From: Flammula alnicola
Taxonomy: Eukaryota > Basidiomycota > Agaricomycetes > Agaricales > Strophariaceae
Assembly (NCBI GenBank): GCA_015499995.1
Contig: JADNRV010000005.1
Location: 806,001-870,000, forward strand
Length of the DNA stretch: 64,000 nucleotides
Direction: 5' to 3'
A program made the position numbers and the translations under genes. Positions 1 through 11,641 of this stretch are shown in pieces; the stretch's first letter is position 1, and each line of letters opens with the position of its first letter. The notes under the pieces were generated by a model, which did no database searches, was not told the origin of the DNA, and was given only the letters and a program-made list of their open reading frames with translations.

Positions 1-210
1 AGAGAGTCGTTTCATGCCGCTTGGAGCGGTGGAACTGGGTGGATGGAGTCGAAACTTTTGGATGTCGACTGACGATCTGCTTGCCTTGCAGCCGGAAACA
101 AGTGCGAATCCAGCATCGCAGTATGTGAAGCCTCTTTTCCGAAGTCCTATTCCTAAACTCGCAATTTTTGGCGCATTTTCAGCTTCCGTCTATAATCCTA
201 TCGGCCCAGC

Positions 211-756
211 ATGATTATCACGAAACAGAACAGGCGCATCATCTATGAGAACCTCTTCAAGGGTGCGTGGTGATTTTGATGGGTTAACGGATGGATTTTC
301 ATATGACTTTATTACAGAGGGTGTTCTCGTCGCCAAAAAAGATTACAATGCCCCAAAGCACGAAGAACTCGACGTTCCTAACCTGCAAGTCATCAAGGCT
401 CTCCAAAGCCTGACCTCCAAGGGCTTCGTCAAGACCCAATTCTCTTGGCAATGGTATTACTACGTCCTAACCCCCGAGGGCGTTGAGTACCTCCGCGAAT
501 GGTGTGTTGCAGTTTTCGTCGTCCCTGGCTTCACTAACAAATTTACAGGCTCCACCTCCCTGCCGAAATCGTCCCTGCGACACACAAGAAGGCAGTTCGT
601 CCTCCCCGCCCCGCTACCGTTCGCCCTGGTGGCGGTGAGGGTGCTTACCGTGCCCCCCGCGGTGACCGCGAAGGATACCGCAGCAAGAAGGAGGATGCTC
701 CTGGAGAGTTCAGGCCACAGTTCGCTGGTGTTGGACGGGGTGCTCCTCGGGAGTAG
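211..756 (+). CDS. RPS10: 40S ribosomal protein eS10
   Basis: Small-subunit ribosomal protein eS10 (S10/plectin winged-helix family), a cytosolic translation component. Three exons join cleanly: 211-262, 318-501 and 549-756, with introns of 55 and 47 bp. They give 147 aa. The N-terminus reads [20 protein letters not shown], the pattern of the family's first helix. NVPNL- and YLREWLHLP-like blocks and EIVPATHKK follow, and the tail is basic and Gly/Arg-rich. Length is close to the usual 150-165 aa. The start is the first ATG before the conserved N-terminus and the stop is TAG at 754-756. The next gene is convergent and ends about 160 bp away. Identity is secure; splice sites are inferred by frame and motif continuity. 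Confidence 0.95.
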
Positions 757-918
757 ACGTTGGGTGCGAGTTCATTACATTATCCATTACGACGATCAGA
801 ATTTGTGGTATGAGCATGTTATATGTACCCATGCTATGCTATCTTTCGCTATGCAGGATATTTCTTTTTCTTCTTTCCAGTCTCCTCGTCCGCCACATTT
901 GAAGAAGATCTATTCTAT

Positions 919-2843
919 TTATCCGAAGATATCAACAACATTCCTCTGATAGGACTGCCGACTTCGACTCCACCCTTCATTCCTTGCATCGACGACCTGC
1001 TTTGTAAACGAGCTAGTATGATGAGGTGGTTGAAAGATGTGGACCCGCCAGGATGGACGTACCTTCTTCGGCTACACCTGCTCGCACCACTAACGAACAG
1101 ATTTGCTTTGATACTAACTAATTTATCCAAGATGCCGAAGACCCCAGAATCCTGCATTAGATCGGTCTCTGCGCCTGTCACCATATCCAGAGAGTCAACA
1201 AAGTCAGTCAATCTCCATGCACTTAATTCGCCTTGTTTATCGAACGCGTTCTGCAGGATCTGAATGGCTTCTTCGTGCCGTATCTCGAAGTCTCTGAAGG
1301 TACCCGATTTCGCGACCACCGCAGGACGACGCTGAGAAGCAACACGTTTGACGATCGGATATGGGTAGTCGCCCGCGAACCAGACGGTAGTGATGTTCGC
1401 CGCCAGCGCGGAGTCATGGAGGATGCGGGAAAGGACATCGACGAGCGCGTGCGCGCAGTCGTTGAGTACTTCGGGGTCAACGGTTTCCATTCGCCATTGG
1501 ACTGCGAGATAAGGGTCTTTGGGAGTATGTCTAGTCGCAAGGTCATGCATTTGCTTGGAATATTGCAGGGATTGTCCAGGAAGCGAGGCTGGAAATACAG
1601 GATGGCGCAAATCCCAGTTGAGCACCATGACCTGCGTTTCTGACGAGGAAACAAGACTATGGTTCAGGCCGCCGACCCCGACAGGGATTTCATACGAGGC
1701 CGGGTCCTTCCTCGCGATTCGTGATGAAACAGCTGAGAAGGCTTCGACAATGGAATCTCCAATAGGTCTGATACTTCCATCTCTGTTTGTAAACGACGTT
1801 GTTGACATAAAGACAGGCAGGGTTTCTAGCTTGAGTCGTTGGAACTTGCTCGAGAAGCACCCTGGTAGATCCCTCTCCCAGGCCCCGAAGGCGTCGTAGG
1901 CCAGCACCGAAATGTCCGGGTTGGAGTGCACGGTTCCTTCGCGGAACTTTGTATGTGCTGGCAGCGCCGATGCGATGGATACCAACTGTGACTTGATTTG
2001 TCCCTGGCGGTCATAGTCATTGAGCCATGTCCTGAAGCTTTCGAGCTCTACGAACCAGTCTTGGCTGTCCGCCTCATCACTCAGCGAAGTCACATCATAG
2101 TATGTGCTCATGCGCCATTTAAAGCAAGCTCCGACCTTACTCTTCCCAACATTAGGCAACACCAGCGTCCGGTTGAGCTCTCTCGCAAGGCGGGCGATTT
2201 GCGTGAAATGTATGCGCGCTTTTGATTCCTGTTCGGCGACGCGCAGTGGAAGGAGGAAGCGGCAAGGTCGTGGATGCTTGGCTGATTCGCATATAGCGTC
2301 TAGACCCTGGCTTTTCAGACTTGTGGACCCGGATGGGCGAGAAGGACGCTCGGGTATACGTGTCACGATGGGTGGCCAGCGAAATCTAGAACTCGCCGTT
2401 GGAGATAAGGAGTTCAAGTCGTAATATTCTGGAGCGAAGAACTCTTGCATCCTCTCAAGTTTGTCCAAGATCACCCGGTCGACTCGAGGATATCTCCATG
2501 GCGCACTTGTTTCGGAACGCAGTGGCCCGTCCTCGGCGGTGTGGCCGTTGTCTCCCGAGTCGTACGTATTCTCTGCTGGAGCGTTGCCCGCTGTTTGATT
2601 GTCGCTGTCAGGATTCGCTGTCTTATTCATACCCAAGTCCCCATGGTCTCGTTTAGAGCGCATATATCCACCCACTGTGAGGAGGAGAACAGCTATGAAC
2701 ACAAATATCCGGACCCCGGTCAACCTAAGGCGACATCTTGTTGTCCGAATGGAGTTTTCGTGAAGATGTAACTGATCATCTCCGCCGTACCCATGTGTCC
2801 ATCGCTCTCTGCTTTCTCCCACTTTCGAACGCGCCCGAAGCAT
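919..2843 (-). CDS. O-fucosyltransferase-like type II membrane protein
   Basis: Predicted Golgi/ER type II membrane protein related to fungal GDP-fucose O-fucosyltransferase-like proteins (GT-B-like fold). From the first in-frame ATG (2843) it is about 624 aa. A short basic cytosolic end precedes one membrane anchor ([17 protein letters not shown]). A lumenal region follows with [35 protein letters not shown] and [13 protein letters not shown], the last being the family's conserved Arg-containing strand. A terminal intron (1013-1062, donor GTACGT) restores the family ending [15 protein letters not shown]; without it the frame runs on into unrelated residues. An in-frame GTG lies upstream at 2894 but no ATG does, so a missed 5' exon is possible. 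Substrate unknown. Confidence 0.72.
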
Positions 2844-3449
2844 GAATATTTCCGGGTCCACGAACGGGGTTGGTTGTGCCGAATTTGCGTCCACTTGACT
2901 GACGGAAGGTGATAGAATATGCCCAGCGTGCTGTGTTTGCGAAAATTCTGCGGCCCTTTTGCGACGGTGACTTGCGGTTTGTTTGGCATCGCCTTTGAAG
3001 TTTACCTTTCTAAAATTAATATTCTTTCACTTGAAGGGCATTACGACGTTCGTGCAACACGCTTGCGACATTTTAGCTCGCAGTTATGTTTAGTTCCCAG
3101 GTTCCCAGGTGCCTTTTGGCGTCATCGAAGGCATCTGTCATCGCCGGCAAGACAAAACACCTCATGGCCACTGTCCTTATCTCTGTGGGGAATAGACCAT
3201 GACATGCCCCTTCCTCATTGCACTTGGGATACATCGCTCCTGTCAAAGGGTTCGATGCGTGTGTATAACCCCTTGACATTGACAAATCGTCGACAAAACA
3301 TGTTGCCACCCTTCATCACGAATAGCTTTGTTTTTCGAGGCCTATATTTCATGGCATCCTTCTTTCATCTTCTCTCCTCACGTTCGGTAAGCGTTTTCTT
3401 CTCATAAATACGACCCGCGGTGACATTGTATACTGCTTAGATACCCCCT

Positions 3450-5054
3450 ATGTCCTCAAATCCAAGCTCCGGGCGCTATCTGAACTGCAGAGCGGACCGT
3501 AACCGGAAAAAGAAACGACCCAAGGCACGCTTCGACTGGCATCCAATTCTTTCTTTTTTGAAGAAGAACGAACCGTATTTATTGCGCGCGGCGGATGAAG
3601 GATTGGAGATCCTGCAATGGTTTATGTGGAAACATCACTTCGCTCCCGTCGACACCTCTAATGCGCTCGCCTGGTTAAATATCCCCGCCAATCTACTTCC
3701 ACCCTCGAGATCAGTCATTAATGACCTCCCCCACGAACTACTCACAAGAGTCTTCTCGCTAGTGGTTCACAGCGACAGTACGCTGCCCCAAGACCATTAT
3801 TCGAAGACAATACGCAGTTGCATTTCCTCCGGCTCTTCTCTAACCACGCCACTCAGCGTCGGGCACGTCTGCCGTTTCTGGCGAGATATCGTTCATGGTA
3901 CACCTACCCTCTGGTCAACCATTGTCGTCTGTTCTCCGGTCCAAAAGCATGTCGAAATCGCCTCGTTTTGGTTGGGCAAGACGGCCAATTGCCCTCTTAA
4001 TTTGGTGTTAGAGCACTATACCTCACCAGATCCGTCCGTGTCCGCCATCGCGGAGTTATTTGTCGCTCAAGCCCACCGCTGGAAACGGATCTCTTTTACG
4101 CTCCGCGTCGAATCTCCGTTTTATAGTCTTCAGCCGAACGATACGCCTCTTCTGGAAGAGTTCAGGATTCGCCTCGAAAATTGGGATCGAAGTCATGCGG
4201 CCCGTTTCATTCGGGTCCTTCTCTCATCCTCGACTCTCAAGACGATAAATTGGGGCAAGTCCGTCTTTCACATACCGATACCAGCAGAAACCCCATGGGG
4301 ACAACTGGTGGATATTACCTTCCATCGACTCGAGTTCTCTCAGGAGCTCTTTCTTACACTATCACAATGCCAGTCTTTGAAGATCCTTCAGCTTCGCCGC
4401 ATGGGAAGAGTTACTACCACCCCCGATTTTCCAATCACCCTGCCCAAGGTCGAACGCCTTGTATGCGAACGCCCAGAATCCTTTGGGGATGTTTTCGATT
4501 CCTTCACGTTCCCCTCGCTCAACGATCTGGAGATCACCGCTTCACCACTATTGAGCGGGGACATGGCCTCTCTGAGTAATATAGTTGAACGTTCTGGCTG
4601 TTGTCTGATGACGTTGACTGTCGATAAACATGCCTTTCCTATTCTTTTCGCCCTCCCGTTCAAGAGGGTTGTCGTTCTCAAGGTTCTATCGGGTATCAAG
4701 GATCACGTGCTCATCCAAATGACGAAAAGAGCCGATGGAGAAGAAGATGTCCTTTTACCAAACGTACGACATATCTTTCTGGAAAATTGTCGGATTGTGG
4801 ACGGGGTGCTGGCTGCGATGGTCTGGTCTCGGCGCGAGGAATTACGGACTCTTCGAGTAGGCATCGATGCAGGGCAACATCCCAAGGATAGAATGACGCT
4901 CGCTTGGTTGAAGAAGGACGGGATGACGGTGGACATTCACGAACCTATTCCGGAGTTCCCTGTTTTCTTTTATGTTACCAGCTTTTCTACTGAACCGGAG
5001 AGCGATATTGTCCCCACTGTGTACTTTCCGGATCAGGACACTCTGTGGTCCTGA
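3450..5054 (+). CDS. F-box/LRR-type protein
   Basis: Intronless 534-aa protein of the large basidiomycete F-box family, probably a substrate adaptor of an SCF ubiquitin ligase. A lysine/arginine-rich N-terminus (residues about 15-30) precedes the F-box at about residues 90-160: INDLPHELLTRVFSLV, then VGHVCRFWRDIVHGTPTLWSTI. The rest has irregular leucine-rich spacing (FLTLSQCQSLKILQLRRMG, LPNVRHIFLENCRIVDGVL), typical of the degenerate LRRs in these proteins. Start is the ATG at 3450, shortly after a pyrimidine-rich leader; stop at 5052-5054. The neighbour on the opposite strand is convergent. Target proteins cannot be inferred. Confidence 0.85.
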   Translation: MSSNPSSGRYLNCRADRNRKKKRPKARFDWHPILSFLKKNEPYLLRAADEGLEILQWFMWKHHFAPVDTSNALAWLNIPANLLPPSRSVINDLPHELLTRVFSLVVHSDSTLPQDHYSKTIRSCISSGSSLTTPLSVGHVCRFWRDIVHGTPTLWSTIVVCSPVQKHVEIASFWLGKTANCPLNLVLEHYTSPDPSVSAIAELFVAQAHRWKRISFTLRVESPFYSLQPNDTPLLEEFRIRLENWDRSHAARFIRVLLSSSTLKTINWGKSVFHIPIPAETPWGQLVDITFHRLEFSQELFLTLSQCQSLKILQLRRMGRVTTTPDFPITLPKVERLVCERPESFGDVFDSFTFPSLNDLEITASPLLSGDMASLSNIVERSGCCLMTLTVDKHAFPILFALPFKRVVVLKVLSGIKDHVLIQMTKRADGEEDVLLPNVRHIFLENCRIVDGVLAAMVWSRREELRTLRVGIDAGQHPKDRMTLAWLKKDGMTVDIHEPIPEFPVFFYVTSFSTEPESDIVPTVYFPDQDTLWS

Positions 5055-5264
5055 AGCAATGAAACTGATTCGGTCATTTGTAGTATGTAGCATGTCTAAC
5101 GGTACAAGTAAACACATCTGATATCATCCGCGATACATACTGTAAAATAAGTCCCGTATTTCGTTCTGATTCTTATGGGTATACGATAAATGGGTATACG
5201 ATGAAAAGGCCATGTTATAGGGTATTTTGACCTGCACTTAACGTTTGGCGGTAGAGGAATTTGT

Positions 5265-6353
5265 TCAAGGCCGTTGCCTGTACCACTCCTCGCGGTCATC
5301 AACCAGCACATGTGCACGACCCCAGTGAGATGGCTCACGGTCAAAGAACCGTTTCAAAGAAGCCATGGAACCGCAATCCAAGGGCGCCCAGACCTCGACT
5401 TCCCTTAACGATATCCAAGGAATTGCCAGGCGCGACACGTCGTCGTGGTCGTTTTCAAAGGCGGATGGCGCAAGACGCAAAGACAAAGCTTCCAAGCTAT
5501 GCAACACGATGTCTTTGAAAAACCTTGCCAGGCCAACCGTTGACGAAATCCTCAGATGTCTGAGATGCATGTGATGGAGAATTCCCGTGGACACTTCGCC
5601 GAGCGCACCCAGATGCTCGACCTCGCATGAGGCAAGGAGAGGGCAGTTGGAGAGGATGTCTATCAGATCATCAGGGTCAAGCACACAATCAAGTAGACGA
5701 AGCTCTGTCAGGCGTCCGAATTTAATTTCGGGCCCGGTGCTGAAAACGGCGTCCCAGGGACTACTACGGAATAGTGGCCGGGTGAAGAGGAAATGCGCGA
5801 ATGGGCCGGTCCATGTAAGTTTCTGGAGAGATGCAAGACGATCGATGTTCACCTCCATACGGTCTATGGCGTCGTCAGTCACTGCGAGCTTATTCCTCAG
5901 GATTTCGACATTGAGCTCGAGCGGAGGTGTGCCTTTGGTTGATCCAGGAGAGTAATGGAGCGCTAGGATTTCCAGCAGTTCGCGGAAGTTATCGAGCGCA
6001 GCATCAGCGCACAGATGCATGCGTAGATGGAGCTTGAAAGGCCTGCAGACATACGAGACATGGTTCCGTAGTGCCTTTGCACATGATGCCTGGAGCTGTC
6101 TCGTCCAATCTTGTTGGTGGTGCAATCCACCGATCTCGACAAGAGCGCCATCGACGGAAGGTGAGGCGGAGACGCTGGATTTAGGTTGTCGATGGAACAA
6201 GTCTTCTGATACATAGAAGACGAGGAGGATGGCTATCAAGTAATCGGGAAGTACGGCAGACTGAGAGAAAAATAGGCCGCATATCAATAAAATGAGAAAA
6301 ATGTCTAGAGTGGTGATTTTGGACAGGGCCATGGATGAGAAGGAAAGTGTCAT
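5265..6353 (-). CDS. Hypothetical LRR-like protein with N-terminal membrane segments
   Basis: Single-exon ORF of 362 aa. Residues about 10-50 are strongly hydrophobic (LDIFLILLICGLFFSQSA, then YLIAILLVFYVSEDLF) and suggest one or two membrane segments or a signal anchor. The rest has leucine-rich spacing like the C-terminal half of F-box/LRR proteins (LTELRLLDCVLDPDDLIDIL, HLRHLRISSTVGL). No F-box is present, so this may be a truncated or rewired member of the F-box/LRR group. It is convergent with the F-box gene ending at 5054. ATG 6351-6353 is the first in frame. Function unknown; the coding call rests on length and the LRR-like pattern. Confidence 0.6.
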   Translation of the reverse strand: MTLSFSSMALSKITTLDIFLILLICGLFFSQSAVLPDYLIAILLVFYVSEDLFHRQPKSSVSASPSVDGALVEIGGLHHQQDWTRQLQASCAKALRNHVSYVCRPFKLHLRMHLCADAALDNFRELLEILALHYSPGSTKGTPPLELNVEILRNKLAVTDDAIDRMEVNIDRLASLQKLTWTGPFAHFLFTRPLFRSSPWDAVFSTGPEIKFGRLTELRLLDCVLDPDDLIDILSNCPLLASCEVEHLGALGEVSTGILHHMHLRHLRISSTVGLARFFKDIVLHSLEALSLRLAPSAFENDHDDVSRLAIPWISLREVEVWAPLDCGSMASLKRFFDREPSHWGRAHVLVDDREEWYRQRP

Positions 6354-8167
6354 TTGAGCTCGATTTCTGAGGAACTTATCGTTGGTATTTCGAGAAGCGA
6401 TTGCCAGAACACAATGGGTGGTTAATGTTATGCAAGGCAGCGAATATGGCTTTTAACTCGATACTCACCTCGGGATTTTAAGATCCATAGTTACGAGCAC
6501 AAGGAAAAGGAGTACAGTCGCGCAAGACCTTTTGTTATCCTCTCTTTGACTGGCAATGATATGCCCATGCGCTGGAATCAACGCTGACATTTGCTTTTTG
6601 TTTGTATAGCCTGAGGCTGTCCCTCGCGTCGACGCTTTGGTCAATTGTTGTCCGTCCTAGTGACTGTCACCTCAGGAGATCTGCTGTGCGTTCTTATCGT
6701 CTTTTGTCATGCATCCCCAAGAACTATAACGAATGGAAATGGAATGTGGAGAGTCTGAAATGCAGCAGAAACGCGTTTAAGTTGGAAAAAGTTTAAAAAG
6801 TAGATTTGGGAGGTCACGGCACCGTCGGACCGGCTTGCCGAGGAAGCATGCCAACGTCTTCAAGTTCCAATGTCATGGGCTCGTTACTCGTGTCTGTGGA
6901 TCATGATGTATCTGATTTGTTATTCATACTATTATCAGCTAACGAGGTAGTTACCTAGTAGTTAACTGAGTTACCCATGTAACGTAGTTAAGTATCGGAG
7001 ATTCATTCTATCATTCTACCAAATCATGATATGTCCCACTGGGGCAGCTAATCTAATCTGGACATCACCGGTAGCATTAATCAATATTCTGAGTTGATCC
7101 TCAATTGATCCTGAGGCTGCAGAGCAGACATTCGCCGCGCTATCTCGGTTGAGTGCAGCTCGCTCACGGATTTGGGAATAATTCCACTGTACCTGTGGCA
7201 GGAGCACTCAATCTGGAGCTGCCGATACAATCGCACCTCCGGAATAAGTACCACGAAAACAGTGATTCGGGATGAGGAATCAGACGTTTTATTTAGGGTA
7301 CTGCACTTAAAATAAATACTGACGTTCAGTGTAATCATCGACTTGCCACCTGCCATCAACGAGATGTACAATTTTAGTGCCGATCGAAACCAAATCGAAA
7401 CACCTTCGGATTGTTGCGCAGACCTTGTACATACGTACTCATTGCGCAGATTTTCTGGAGCATCTTTAATCCGATTGTCACTATGCACTGTGGACCAACA
7501 AGCACTGGCAGCGCTGCCGGAATTTGACATGCGGTGATAGGCACCATCATGCACTCGTCCAACGAGTTACAACGATCGATCATCTGTTTCGTCGACTCGG
7601 GCGCTATAATTGTGATCCATGGTGTTGATCTGACCTGATGCAAGAGTGGCGTTGCTCCCGAAAGGTGAACGACAGTACTTCTGCAGTTTTTACTTTCGAC
7701 CGGCCTCGACTATTAGAGATTCAAGTTATGCTAAACTCTGTATGTCTCTGTATGTTTAAAATGCTTCTGGTTTGGTAAATGATGGATCTCTTAATATACA
7801 GAGAAAAGTGCCTCCCAGAATCCAGATATGGGCTTCTTACTTTCGTGCTGGCAAATGAATGATACGAAGGATAATTTTAACGAGCTGGTGATCACCAACG
7901 TTTCCCTTGACACTCAGTAAGATTGCATTCCTAGGCGGGTGGGCTTTGATATACTACGTATAATTATAAATCGCAGAAGAATTATTGTCTCAACTTGTTT
8001 CTCTCTCTGACTCCAAGATTGATGCCAGCGTGAATATAAAAGAAGGCCACTGGCTACCCTCGTGCGTAAACCCTCGTGCGTAAAGTTAACTTAGCCCTGT
8101 GCTCTCCGTTGCTCACTTCTTCCTTGATTTGTCGCAGGACATCCCATCAAGTTTGGTAGTACAGCAC
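6354..8167. other. Intergenic, no gene recognised
   Basis: About 1.8 kb between divergently placed genes. Overlapping short ORFs near 7.0-7.6 kb occur on both strands with no domain, splice logic or family resemblance. A cluster of GTAGTTA-like words lies around 6945-6990, and a 14-bp word (CCCTCGTGCGTAAA) is repeated at about 8060-8087. Confidence 0.5.
8035..8042 (+). promoter_or_regulatory. Probable TATA box
   Basis: TATAAAAG lies about 125 bp upstream of the ATG at 8168 and fits a core promoter for the following gene. The distance would leave a leader of roughly 90 nt. Motif only. Confidence 0.4.
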
Positions 8168-9921
8168 ATGCCGTCCTTTTCTACCGTGGTTGAGGACACC
8201 TCTCCTATCTTGGAATACGGCGGAAGTTGGAGAGCTGGAACCTCTCTTGACGATCAATCCGCTGACCAGTAAGTCCAACACTTCCATCGGCAATTTCTCA
8301 TTCTGACGCCTGCTACTTGTACAATATAATCTCAGGTACACCCAGAGCAGCTTTACACTCACACAAGCTGCGGGATCCACCATGACTTTCAAATTTAACG
8401 GGACATCAGTCGGAGTATTTGGTGCAAGGCGGGGCAACCACGGTCCTTTTCAGGTTCAGATAGACAACCAAATCTCCCAACACTTTCCGGAGTTCCCCCA
8501 AATTCGTCTCAAGCGTTGTTCAACCAAACATTATTCAGTGCAGTCGTACAACCCGGGCTCCATACTTTAACCGTGACAAATAAGGCCGCCACTTTCTTGG
8601 ATATCGATTATGTGAGTTCTCTCGCGGTAGGAAACTGTTCGCAAGAATTCTGTCTGACTTTGCATTGGTTAATTTTTAGGTTGCATTCGAAACCAGTGTT
8701 GGAAATTATAATGAAAGCTTGATTTCCAATACTTTTCAAGACGACCATCCTTTGTTTGTGTACACTCCATCTGCTTCATGGACGACTCCAGACATTGTTG
8801 GCTCATTTGTGGGAGGATCGGGGCAGTACGTCGCTTCTATGCTACAAACATTTACCGGTGACGAAATTTGTGGTTCAGCGCCACTACTGATCAGTCAGCT
8901 ATGCTGAATCTAACTTTCCAAGTAAGCTCTCCTTTCCTTCCTTCTCGCAACGTTGCTTTGATCATTTACTACATAGGGCGAGTTCAATTGGCATCAAGCT
9001 TCAGAATATGGATAAAAACATATATTGGGACACTATTAGGAGACGCTATAGCTCTATACGGTCCAGTCGGTCCCAACAGTACATCCGCGTACGCTGTATC
9101 CTTGGACGGTGGAACGCCATTCTTTTTCTCTGCAACCAAACAGTTCTACAGACCGCAGCAAATACTATTCTTTGCCAGTAATCTTGGCGCTGGTTCCCAC
9201 TCGCTATCTATGCAACTTGCGGCATCCGGGGGATCGCTCGCGGTTGATTTCGCCAATGTGTACACAGCGCCGTCTCTAGGAGGGAGGTAATGTACCATCA
9301 TGTCATGTGCCACGTTCCCGAAGTGTAAGATGGCGCCTAATTTCAGTTTGGTTTGGGTAGCTTCCTTGGACTCCCGAATCTCTCTCCGACCCCTTCAACA
9401 TGTCCAAAGTGAGCTATCATCTTCACGCAGGCTGACTATAGGATATTGACTTTTACAGTACACCTGGGCATGCAATCCCCCCAGGGCTGCTCGCTGCCCT
9501 CGCAATAACTTCTACACTGGCTGCCGCTGGCGTGGTCGGCTTTATATATTTTGTCTGGCAACATTTTCGAACCGGCGTCGACAAGAAGACACGACCTACT
9601 CCCGAACCTAGTCCAATGTCAGTGCAGCCCTTCCCAATGACTTCGGGGCCTCTTCCTCGAAATCAGTTCGTCGGTGCCATAAATTCCAATGCAGATAGAA
9701 AAAGCAGATTCGCCACATCTCTCAACACCTATACGCAGGCTTCTGGGACCTCTGTTGCGGGTCCGTCGAGTTCTGCTTCGCAAAGCACCCGGCAGCCCGA
9801 AGGGAGCATGCGATTCTTGCAGAATTCCTCAACTGGGACAGCGTCACCTATTGAGATGCCTATAGCTGATGCTGCAGGTGTTATTGCCCCTCCAGAATAC
9901 CAAAGCGTTCACTGGAGTTGA
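8168..9921 (+). pseudogene. Single-pass surface protein gene with apparent frameshifts
   Basis: Member of a common basidiomycete family of extracellular beta-rich proteins with one membrane anchor; function unknown. Exon 1 starts TVVEDTSPILEYGGSW, followed by TMTFKFNGTSVGVFGARRGNHGPFQVQIDN pieces, then LFSAVVQPGLHTLTV, GDAIALYGPVGPN, a TM helix (LLAALAITSTLAAAGVVGF, near 9490-9550) and a Ser/Pro-rich cytosolic tail ending at 9921. Short introns are clear, for example after codon 34 and at about 8611. The frame breaks by one base at about 8484-8490. No ordinary splice joins LTFQ (8924) to GDAIALYG (9038). Another base seems missing at the 9347 exon start. Either this is a decaying gene or the assembly lost homopolymer bases, so I call it broken with reservation. 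Confidence 0.6.
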
Positions 9922-11641
9922 GAGGCCGCATGGGCCTATTCTACATTAGCGCCCACCGCGCTTATCTTACCCTGGTTGCGCAATCGGAGAAATATTGCAC
10001 AGCAAGTTCGAAAGTACGCTGGATTTATATTTAGGACGAATTGAGCTAGTTGTACAGGATTTAAAACGGCGCTCGAGGTGGAGACGCGCACTATCAATGA
10101 CCGTCGCTCGGTAAATCTTGTACCCTCGAGTACTTATCCGGAGCCCTCGCCTGATAGAAGAATACGTCACGGAATACCAACCACGCAAGGCGAAGCACCT
10201 AGATAACCGAGATAGCCAAGATTACAATCTCCATTATTGCCTTCTACTATGACTCCATTGTTTCTTTGAGAATTGTACCCACACCGCAAGACTATTTCCC
10301 GTGCCCTGCAGATTCATTCTCAGGCCGATAGCATGTATTTCCCCGCGGCTCCATTTCGGCGTTCAAGTTCTCACAAAGTACTTAATCCGGAGCATGAATG
10401 GGTATATTCCGTTCTAGAGTTCTGGAATGCGCGCGGTTTCATTCCCAAGAAATGTTACTGCAAAAGGCCATCTTTATAAGTACTAGTGTCGGCTTACCTC
10501 GTGATATGGCCAGGCATGCGTTATGGAGACGATTAATGCAGACAATTGTATTTATCCCTACCGACTCCACAGGAAGGCTCGGCATCTTCTGAAAGAAAGA
10601 AGAGGCGCCTATATTGGAGTTTGCGTCCGTTTTCCGAACACACATATGCATACGTAAGGGTACTCGTTCAACATTGGGAGAATGTGGGCAACCCAAGTCA
10701 TATGTACCTGTGAGCCCGTCATGCGGGAGCGTCCTTCCGAATATCTTCTCAGTAGTTCTCCTAATAGCCTCGAGCCGCCAAACTCCATCTTGCGTTCTAA
10801 TGCCGCTGTTCGGGAGAACACACAGCTTTTTTTAATTCTGCCACCTCACTTTGACTATCGTCATCAGACAGCTAGGGGGAACAATGGGCATGGGTGTTTG
10901 ACGTCAAGTCATGATCATTGTTTCAATAGTATTGTGTTATTGAACACTGATGCTAGATCGAGTGTGAACAAGAATAGTACTGACAATTGTACATATAGAT
11001 GCAATGCGAATGGACGAACGAATTCGAAGGCTAATAATGATAATAGTGCACAGCAATTATGGCTAGAGGCGCAGAGCCCCGATTACAGTAATGGGTATTG
11101 GCGTAATGCTGAACAACGTGAACGAAATGTAAAAGCAGCAAGAGCGTGACGAATAGCGATGTGGCGATTAGATGATGTGTGGGTGGGTCATCGTGACGAT
11201 AGATAGATACAGCCAAGTCCCGAGTGACCGGACAAAGGTGTGGGTCGCGGAACCGGAACAGTAAGGCGGCAGAGTTTTTGGCGTCAACGTGAACAGGAGA
11301 CCTGCCACAAAGAAATGAAAGCGTCGAATAGGGTTATAGTGATAGTCATGTGAGGCCGTAGATTTTTGATACAGGATGTGCGGCGGTCCACGTCGCTGGT
11401 ATGCGTATGTGTCGTATGCGTGATGTGGATGAATGGATGCAGGTTATAGTACAATGCTTCGCCTCATCTAAGAGTCGACAAATGAAGTGTTGGAGCGGAC
11501 GGAAGATCCGCGCGTGGAGGATGAGAGACGCCGTCCCATCTTGGAGAGCTGGCGTATGAGTTCATCCATAGTAGACTCTAATCGACGCCGGCGCGGCCTG
11601 GTCAATAATCTATCACTTGCTCTCGTCATAAAAGTCGGAAC
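9922..11641. other. Intergenic, no gene recognised
   Basis: About 1.7 kb. Open frames near 10.4-11.2 kb are short, overlap on both strands and show no domain or conserved pattern. The segment 11470-11600 on the minus strand could be a last exon of the MYND gene (see that entry). Confidence 0.45.

Noticed and set aside
1233..2424. Several plus-strand frames over the fucosyltransferase-like gene
   Set aside because: Antisense shadows of the long minus-strand coding exon.
7016..7643. Overlapping open frames on both strands
   Set aside because: No domain, no credible splice chain and frames shadow each other; length is within chance for this base composition.
10682..11216. 155-aa plus-strand open frame
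   Set aside because: Asn/Ser-rich translation of simple AT-rich DNA with no homology-like pattern.
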